DNA from: Deltaproteobacteria bacterium
Lineage (GTDB): Bacteria; Desulfobacterota; Anaeroferrophillalia; Anaeroferrophillales; Tharpellaceae
Length of the DNA: 5,520 nucleotides
Reading direction: 5' to 3'
Assembly: GCA_030633185.1 (NCBI GenBank)
Contig: DAOVTG010000175.1
Coordinates: forward strand, 1-5,520
Made by a program: the position numbers and the translations under genes. This document shows positions 5,518-5,520 of the stretch, piece after piece (positions within the stretch are counted from its first letter, which is position 1; each line of letters begins with the position of its first letter). A model generated the notes under the pieces. The model saw nothing but the letters and a program-made list of their open reading frames with translations. It did no database searches and had not been told where the DNA came from.

Positions 5518-5520
5518 GCA

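Overview
The window reads as ordinary chromosome from a Gram-negative bacterium. It encodes a lipoprotein with a lipobox, a secreted periplasmic-type protein and an LPS-kinase-family protein, all of which fit a diderm envelope. Base composition is moderate, and GTG and TTG starts are frequent. The protein flavour resembles a deltaproteobacterium (Desulfobacterota or similar), but that assignment is an impression and no marker gene here proves it.

Region by region: positions 2-400 hold the C-terminal end of a RecD2-type DNA helicase. A consensus Shine-Dalgarno follows, then a 42-residue single-pass membrane protein (434-562), and 2 bases later an InaA/WaaP-type kinase-fold protein (565-1401). 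These three lie head to tail on the + strand. The kinase ends in an 11-base tail-to-tail overlap with a minus-strand pair: an upstream ChaN-type haem-binding-family lipoprotein with a C-terminal PDZ domain (1898-3100), then a small secreted DUF2780-type protein (1391-1867). The ChaN-type gene is divergent from an MFS carrier of the oxalate/formate (OFA) / monocarboxylate type (3197-4501). Both divergent genes start with TTG, and the 96-base gap between them holds a near-perfect 20-base palindrome overlapping a plausible promoter. After a 150-base gap comes a PlsC-type 1-acylglycerol-3-phosphate acyltransferase (4655-5410). The window closes with a large hairpin element (5450-5517) whose outer 18-bp arms are perfect.

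A loose common theme is the envelope: phospholipid synthesis (PlsC), possible envelope phosphorylation (InaA-like), a small membrane protein, a lipoprotein and a secreted protein. The genes do not form one recognisable pathway, and I see no defence system, phage or complete mobile element. The most distinctive non-coding signal is the terminal hairpin. G-T wobbles make it fold better on the + strand, and it looks like a REP-like dispersed repeat or a structured RNA or ssDNA element. Its family cannot be named from this window alone.
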